Assembly: GCA_014338405.1 (NCBI GenBank)
Contig: JTDE01000717.1
Coordinates: forward strand, 131,532 to 195,531
Length of the DNA: 64,000 bases
Reading direction: 5' to 3'
Source of the DNA: Paragonimus skrjabini miyazakii
Taxonomy: Eukaryota; Platyhelminthes; Trematoda; Plagiorchiida; Troglotrematidae
The notes beneath the pieces are model-generated. The model worked only from the letters and a program-made list of their open reading frames with translations. It was not told the origin of the DNA and did no database searches. Shown here piece after piece: positions 59,225-64,000 of this stretch (position 1 is the stretch's first letter; every line of letters begins with the position of its first letter). The translations under genes and the position numbers were made by a program.

Positions 59225-59612
59225 GATAAGGGAGCTGTAGAAGTCTTCACACATGTTTCACTGCCAAAGATTAGTATTCTTTTGCACTACAGTCCACATC
59301 GTATGATGGTTTACTTTCATGTCGACATACCTCCAAAACGCCACAAAATGGAACAGTCTCAGGTTAGGGGAACATGTATTTCACCTGAGAAAATATAATG
59401 AACGCACTTATAGGACATAAAAAAGTGGGCTGACGCTTGTAGTGGGTTGTTTTCGCAAAAATGGTGGCAAAATATGTAATCACCAGCCCAGTATCTTTGA
59501 CGCTTATGCAATAATGTCCGCTTACAATTGATAAATTCGTGGTACTTCTCTTGAATTATCGGTATTAACATGTTTAAAAATATTCCAATTGAAGTTTTGC
59601 GCCAAAATGACC
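59225..59612 (+). repeat. Direct repeat Y, copy 2
   Basis: Partner of 58395-58810, about 830 bp downstream in the same orientation. It ends where the CR1-like element's RT frame begins on minus (about 59615), so one probably inserted next to the other. Confidence 0.75.
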
Positions 59613-59965
59613 GTATTCTATTGGGAATAAACCCCAAACCAGACACTTGCGAAGGTTGGGATTGTTTTTCTGACAGCATCTTTAAGGTCCATTGAATCAT
59701 CCATAGTGCATCTTTGCTGACAGCCTGGTTTAATTGACTGCTGATCCTGAGGTCGTCAGAGGCAATGAAAACGACGTCCACCTACCGAATGACAATGGTC
59801 AGCTTCAGTTCTCTTAATGCCTACGTAGGCCTGGCACTTGCAGCAAAATTCGTGGGTAACACGGCGTTTTTCACGAGTTATTGGCAGCAATCGTTCTGTT
59901 GACTAGCACCAGAGCTGGTTTTGGGCCCTATGCAGTGCCTGCTATCTTTCTGAGTTATCCGCGAC

Positions 59966-60840
59966 TTACAACATCTTGAGGCGATTCGCAAATGTGAGTG
60001 AAAGTACATCGTGTAGGTCCGATAGCTTACTGACGTGACGCTGGAAGAACAGAGGACCCCAAACCGAATGTCGCGGGGCCCCACTTATCACCAAATGTCG
60101 GTGGATGTAATACTCGTTCCCACACGGACACACTGTACCCTTCCCCGCAGTATTGCAGAGATCCATCGTAGAACCACACAAGTCAATCCAAAAGAGTGTA
60201 GTTTCATATGTAGTCTCTGAAGAATTACCTTGCCGAAGGTCTTGCTAAAATTAATGAAAACTACATCCACGATATGCCTCTGGTTCACGGCATCCACCCA
60301 CCTCTCCTTTGCAGTAAGAATGTTTGTGGTATAAGATGACCCACGTCTGAAGCCGTACTGAACCGTACTAAGTAACCTAAAACGGGTCAGATGAGCTTCG
60401 ATCCATTCTTCTGTCCGCCTCTGGGGCAGTTACTCCACCACACTTGTCAGATTAACCGGTCGATAGTCACCAGGTATTATCCTGTCCCCTTTCTTGAATA
60501 TGGGACACGACCTTCTCACGCCAGTTCACGGAGTGAATCCCGTTTGGTTGGACTTCTGAAATACCAGAGTAATTGGACTGCACAGAACCTCCGCAAGTTC
60601 GCAAGGTAGCTTAGGTCCACGTTCATCTGGTCCACCGGCTTTCGTGTTGCTCAGTCCTTTCAGTGATCGAACAGTTTTAGTCCCAGAGCTCTCCACATCC
60701 CGCATGAAGGGGATCATTTCGATTTTTGTTTCTCGTTTCTTGGGTGGTGCGGGAGGTTCCGTTACGGTGTTGCTAACGTATTGGTTCTCCGACAAGCACA
60801 TCGTATCGAAGTCAGAGAGGACAGGATTTCCGGTTTGATC
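59966..60840 (-). pseudogene. RT domain of the CR1/Jockey-like LINE
   Basis: Pieces in order: a linker with EPPAPPKKRETKIEM, then RSLKGLSNTKAGGPD, GDYRPVNLTSVVE, a helix RWISAILRGRVQCVRVGTS and GPLFFQRHVSKLSDLHDVL. Motif A is FINFSKTFGKV where FIDFSKAFDKV is expected: the catalytic Asp is Asn. Motif C is LTFANRLKML where LTFADDLKML is expected: both Asp are lost. The RT is catalytically dead as well as frame-broken. Confidence 0.8.
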
Positions 60841-61329
60841 TGTGAACGAAGGTACCAGAGTAGTCTACCCCAAACGACGTCTCAATTATTCAAAGGAGCG
60901 CTTCGGGTAAGCAATGGCAGTGTCGGTTAACTTCATTTCATGTTATAACGTGGCATCTCTGGGGAACTACTCACGAGCACCCCAAGACTGCCCTGTAAAC
61001 TTCGAGTGTGACAATTGCGTGAGCACCGACGCATATCTTCCAGGCACTCGCCCGACGCCGGATCAACTCCCTGCCTTTTTGGTGAATCTATGAAGGCACT
61101 TGGGCGGTCTGTTTACCGTTTGAGAGGGATACGTAAGGTGCGGATTTAAACTCAATGTGGTTATGAAGCTTCCGCCACGCAGTCTGCTTGGAGACCTTCT
61201 TTACGATCAGGCACGGCTGACGGACCACGGCGGCCATCATAGGATCGAAGTATGTCCTCCAAATGTTAGGAGAACGAGGTTGAGCAACGCAGGTGACACA
61301 GCACCGAAACAACGCGACAACATGATCAC

Positions 61330-61950
61330 TTCAGCTTAGTGGCTGCTGGCAGAAGAAATATCTGACGAAGTCGGTGGACTTCGAGGAGAGGAGATCCAAT
61401 GTTGAGGGGTCCAGTTCGCCATAAATCCTGTTAATTTGCCAACAAGCTGCTTCAGTGGTATTTGATGGGTGAGATCTAGTAGATCGTATGGGAGATTTCC
61501 TATCGTGGCCAAACTGGAGGGGGACTGCCACCACACCTCTGGCAAGCTGAAGTCCTTTATGATCAAACGTCTGTTTGATACCTGCCTACAAATGAACTGC
61601 AGAACATTGGACGAGTTAGAAATGGGACTTCAGGAGACAACACTCATTACCAGCAGTCCTGTCGGACGCATGTTCACGGGCAGCGCAAGGACTCCAACAT
61701 TTTCACAGTGAAAACCAAAACATTCGGTCTTCCTCACAGGTAGGACATTTCTGATGTACGCAAAAACACCACCCGCCCGTCATTGATGTATCCGATCACA
61801 TTCGGACAGTGTGTAGTTTGTCAGAAGCAGCTCGCTATCGTGTATATCTGGTGATAACCACGTTTAGGCGAAATCAAGGGTTTCAGAATTTTTGGTCACT
61901 AGCTGGTAACTGTAGCTCATGCATCTTGCTCCTTAGATTACACACAATGC
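61330..61950 (-). pseudogene. Endonuclease domain of the CR1/Jockey-like LINE
   Basis: Frames on minus give RYTR/DIHDSELLLTNYTL, then KDFSLPEVWWQSPSSLATI, LLDLTHQIPLKQLVGKLT and SPRSPPTSSDISSASS. The order and spacing fit an APE-type endonuclease of CR1/Jockey LINEs. GDFNLP has become KDFSLP, removing the usual Gly and Asn, and the SDH block (S-SDISS-) is degraded. Nonfunctional. Confidence 0.7.
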
Positions 61951-61990
61951 TGGGGACCACCTAAAAGAAGCTTGAACCACGACTTCCGAA

Positions 61991-62937
61991 TTGTGAATCA
62001 GCTACACCGGAGTTTAAAGGACAGAAAGGGACCGTCAGCGAACCAACCAAAAACCCTCCAGTTCTAATCGTTGCTCATCTGTCGCGTGTGGTACACGTAG
62101 GTCCTTAAAGACTTTATTTGAGATGATCGTCAAAAGGCGGACTTTGCCGACACCTACCTTGATATTTTGACTTCGAAGTCAAAGCGTTATAGCGCTTTGT
62201 GTTCCCCATTGGTAGACAGGACTACCCCAGTAGCCTGGGTCGTGGCTTTGGAAGGCCTTCCTAAGTGTCACCTGTTGTATACGCGTCAAGGCCGCCTGCG
62301 TGTACCACGCCCGTGTTAGGACTCAAGCTGCGTCCTGATTGGTCGCACCTTCAACGAGCAACAGCTCGTTTGTCCACATACCTAAGAATGACGCTACAGC
62401 TTGTAAATGTGACAATATAGTTTGTACTTCTACTGAGTCGCATTTTCTATCCACCTTTTTTAGAGCTTGTGAGGCTTACTGTTGACGGAAACCGAATACG
62501 AACACAACATTACCTAATCGCAGAAGCTCGCGCATCGTGATGCCTAGAAACTTTTGTGGAAAAAGCTTTGTCGCGCAAACTTTGGGCCAATTGAAGTCAG
62601 CTACAAATCGACCCCCAATACATCTCTCTTAATTACTTTACATTTCGAGAGTACGAGACTGGAATTTGTGAAAGAGATCCCACGTCGTGATATGCTCTCT
62701 GGTGGCCACGTAACTACTCTTGGAGAATATTCCTGTTGAGAGCAGGCCAAGTGCACTTAGCGTGCACCCTCCAGGCTTAGTTGTGGAGGATACTCTGTAA
62801 CCTCTGACAACTGTAGAGAAACCACAGAAGCGTCAGAGTTGATGAGCGCAACCCTGGTTTTCTCCCACCGACCTTTTAATCCAAAGTTTCCTAGGGGTTC
62901 TGCTTAACGATCACTGACTCTGTTTACTGTTTACAGA
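61991..62937. other. Probable 5' flank of the LINE; no gene
   Basis: Stop-rich on both strands. It may include the element's 5' leader, but no frame can be supported. Confidence 0.35.
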
Positions 62938-63325
62938 GCCGACCAATTCAGAGCCACCGGTTGATTCTGTCGTAGAATTAGCAGCATTGGTGTCGTGGCC
63001 TGGAATACTCGTGACAGCATCAACGGTGGGAGAATTTCTTGGCACAACTCGTGAACTGGTTGCGATTGTGGATTCAGATGTGGTGACTGCAGTTGACCAG
63101 ACATCTACAGATATCAACGCCCATGGTTTCACACCTTGGACCCGAAGTGGATTGACCTCTGTGTGTGGCATCGGAACACATATCGGCGGGATTTTATGGA
63201 TCGAGGTCTATCAACCGATCAATCCTACGTTCAATCACCGACACTTATGCTGCCATTCGATAAGGCTGACTGCGCTTGAAGAGAAATTGCTCGAGAATAA
63301 CGCCACGACTGATCTTTCTGCATAA
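62938..63325 (+). CDS. Low-confidence exon-like frame
   Basis: After a good acceptor (CTCTGTTTACTGTTTACAG) the plus strand stays open for about 129 codons to TAA at 63325, beginning EPTNSEPPVDSVVELAALV. The minus strand is also open (62911-63171, Ser/Thr-rich). Two-strand openness and the lack of a motif make the coding strand uncertain. Confidence 0.25.
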
Positions 63326-63639
63326 ACCTATAGCGCAACATTTAGTGCGGCAAAACGGAATAGCACTCTAGTCCACGCAGCGACAACATTTATAAGATTG
63401 GAGGCCTGATCAGTGCTTGTGATTCCAAAATACATAGTGGTCATACTGCTTACCTCCTGAGGAACTGGTGATAAGATTAACACAATCAGGTCGGCCGAAA
63501 AGCGGCGAAGATTCCTGTGTTGCTTTCGTCTTAGACTTCTTATTACTTCTTGTTTTGTTCTCACTAATCAGTCAAGAGAAGACAAACGGAAAATACAGGA
63601 AATGTAGGTAAATCGGTAAACCTGTGAGTGTGGCTGCAG
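63326..63639. other. No gene recognised
   Basis: Short spacer; nothing supported. Confidence 0.35.
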
Positions 63640-63842
63640 ACTTGACTGAAAAAAATGGCACCACCACGTACAATGGAAACACTAGCACCAACGTGGGAGG
63701 CTTCGGCGGGGTTGTTCAGCCGGTGTTAAATTTTGTTCAAAATTCTGAGTCACTCATGAAAACTCAATTTTTCAGTGGACCAACAATATTCAGCAAATAT
63801 AATTTGGTATTCGCGGAGGTAACTGGAAAGTTTCTGAATCCT
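63640..63842 (+). CDS. Low-confidence exon
   Basis: Acceptor GTGTGGCTGCAG and donor AATCCTG then GTGAGA bound an open frame with NGTTTYNGNTSTNVGGFGG and VQNSESLMKTQFFSG. The composition (Asn, Gly, Thr) is protein-like but nothing is recognised. The unspliced frame ends at TAA at 63872. Confidence 0.27.
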
Positions 63843-63872
63843 GGTGAGATGGTAATGGCTTCTGGTAATTAA

Positions 63873-64000
63873 TCTACTGTAAAACGTTCACCTATTCGTT
63901 CAAAGTCAGCAAACCGGCCACCGTTTGATCATCGTTTCTCCCTTTTAGATCGCATACTTCACCCTGTAATTCTACGCATCATGATTTAGAATTCCTCCAT
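63873..64000. other. No gene recognised
   Basis: Window end; nothing supported. Confidence 0.4.

Larger units (their letters stand above)
59613..61990 (-). mobile_element. CR1/Jockey-like LINE with endonuclease and RT, decayed
   Basis: On minus from about 61990: an endonuclease beginning near SIVCNLRSKMHELQ, then DIHDSELLLTNYTL, KDFSLPEVWWQSPSSL (metal-site strand, usually GDFNLP) and the block to about 61330. Next comes the spacer, LHNHIEFKSAPYVSLSNGK (61150 area), and the RT approach GLSNTKAGGPDERGPKL (60640 area). Then FKKGDRIIPGDYRPVNLTSV, VVFINFSKTFGKV (60240 area) and the dead motif C at 59990. Many stops and shifts. The 3' end of the protein is lost. Confidence 0.8.

Overview
The window looks like intergenic and intronic DNA of a digenean trematode (fluke). 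No prokaryotic-style genes, operons or ribosome-binding sites are visible. Almost every long open frame is a retroelement remnant. The elements are those I associate with fluke genomes: an RTE-like endonuclease/reverse-transcriptase family, CR1/Jockey-like LINEs, a Penelope-like element (PLE) and a tRNA-derived SINE. The few plausible host exons are short, with GT-AG borders and at least one 40-nt intron, as is common near the 5' ends of flatworm genes. Species cannot be named from the sequence. A non-schistosome fluke is my inference.

The most interesting content is a ~206-bp SINE with a tRNA-like head (pol III A and B boxes), a complete type I hammerhead ribozyme motif in the middle, and a conserved tail. 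One copy (13471-13776) keeps every core base and pairing of the ribozyme. Five other copies with ribozyme-region sequence or its remnant (5347-5554 minus, 24225-24345 minus, 27781-27986 plus, 28235-28440 plus, 36006-36210 plus) are mutated or deleted there. A tail-only fragment lies at 5556-5622. This parallels the schistosome Sm-alpha SINE, which also joins a tRNA-like promoter to a hammerhead.

Layout. 1-7.6 kb: mostly unannotatable, with a GC-rich two-strand open segment at 1.4-1.8 kb and a head-to-head SINE pair at 5.3-5.6 kb. 7.6-10.4 kb: RTE-like copy A (minus) with two internal deletions. 13.5 kb: the intact hammerhead SINE, interrupted by a 100-N gap. 15.4 kb: one copy of a dispersed repeat whose partner is at 31.1 kb in the opposite orientation. 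19.1-20.8 kb: an RTE fragment and two candidate exons (minus). 23.7 kb: a Tc1/mariner transposase remnant. 25.7-25.96 kb: two candidate exons (minus). 27.3-30.7 kb: candidate exons on the plus strand, with SINE copies and a second N gap between them. 36.6-37.0 kb: the best two-exon host gene start (minus). 37.56-50.5 kb: a cluster of RTE-like copies, all minus, including the near-full-length copy B with YADD. 51-54 kb: inverted and tandem repeats and a CR1-like 3' end. 54.8-56.05 kb: a CR1-like RT fragment (plus) and a PLE N-terminal part (minus). 58-62 kb: a 68-bp tandem array, a ~390-bp direct repeat pair and a long decayed CR1-like EN-RT element (minus). 62.9-63.9 kb: two low-confidence exon-like frames.

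How the parts relate: the SINE carries no protein and would depend on a LINE for copying. The RTE-like and CR1-like elements are the candidate enzyme sources in the window, but their 3' tails do not obviously match the SINE tail, so the partner is unresolved. Exon models rest on reading frames, splice signals and phase only. No homology search was possible, and positions of element ends are accurate to roughly 10-20 bases.
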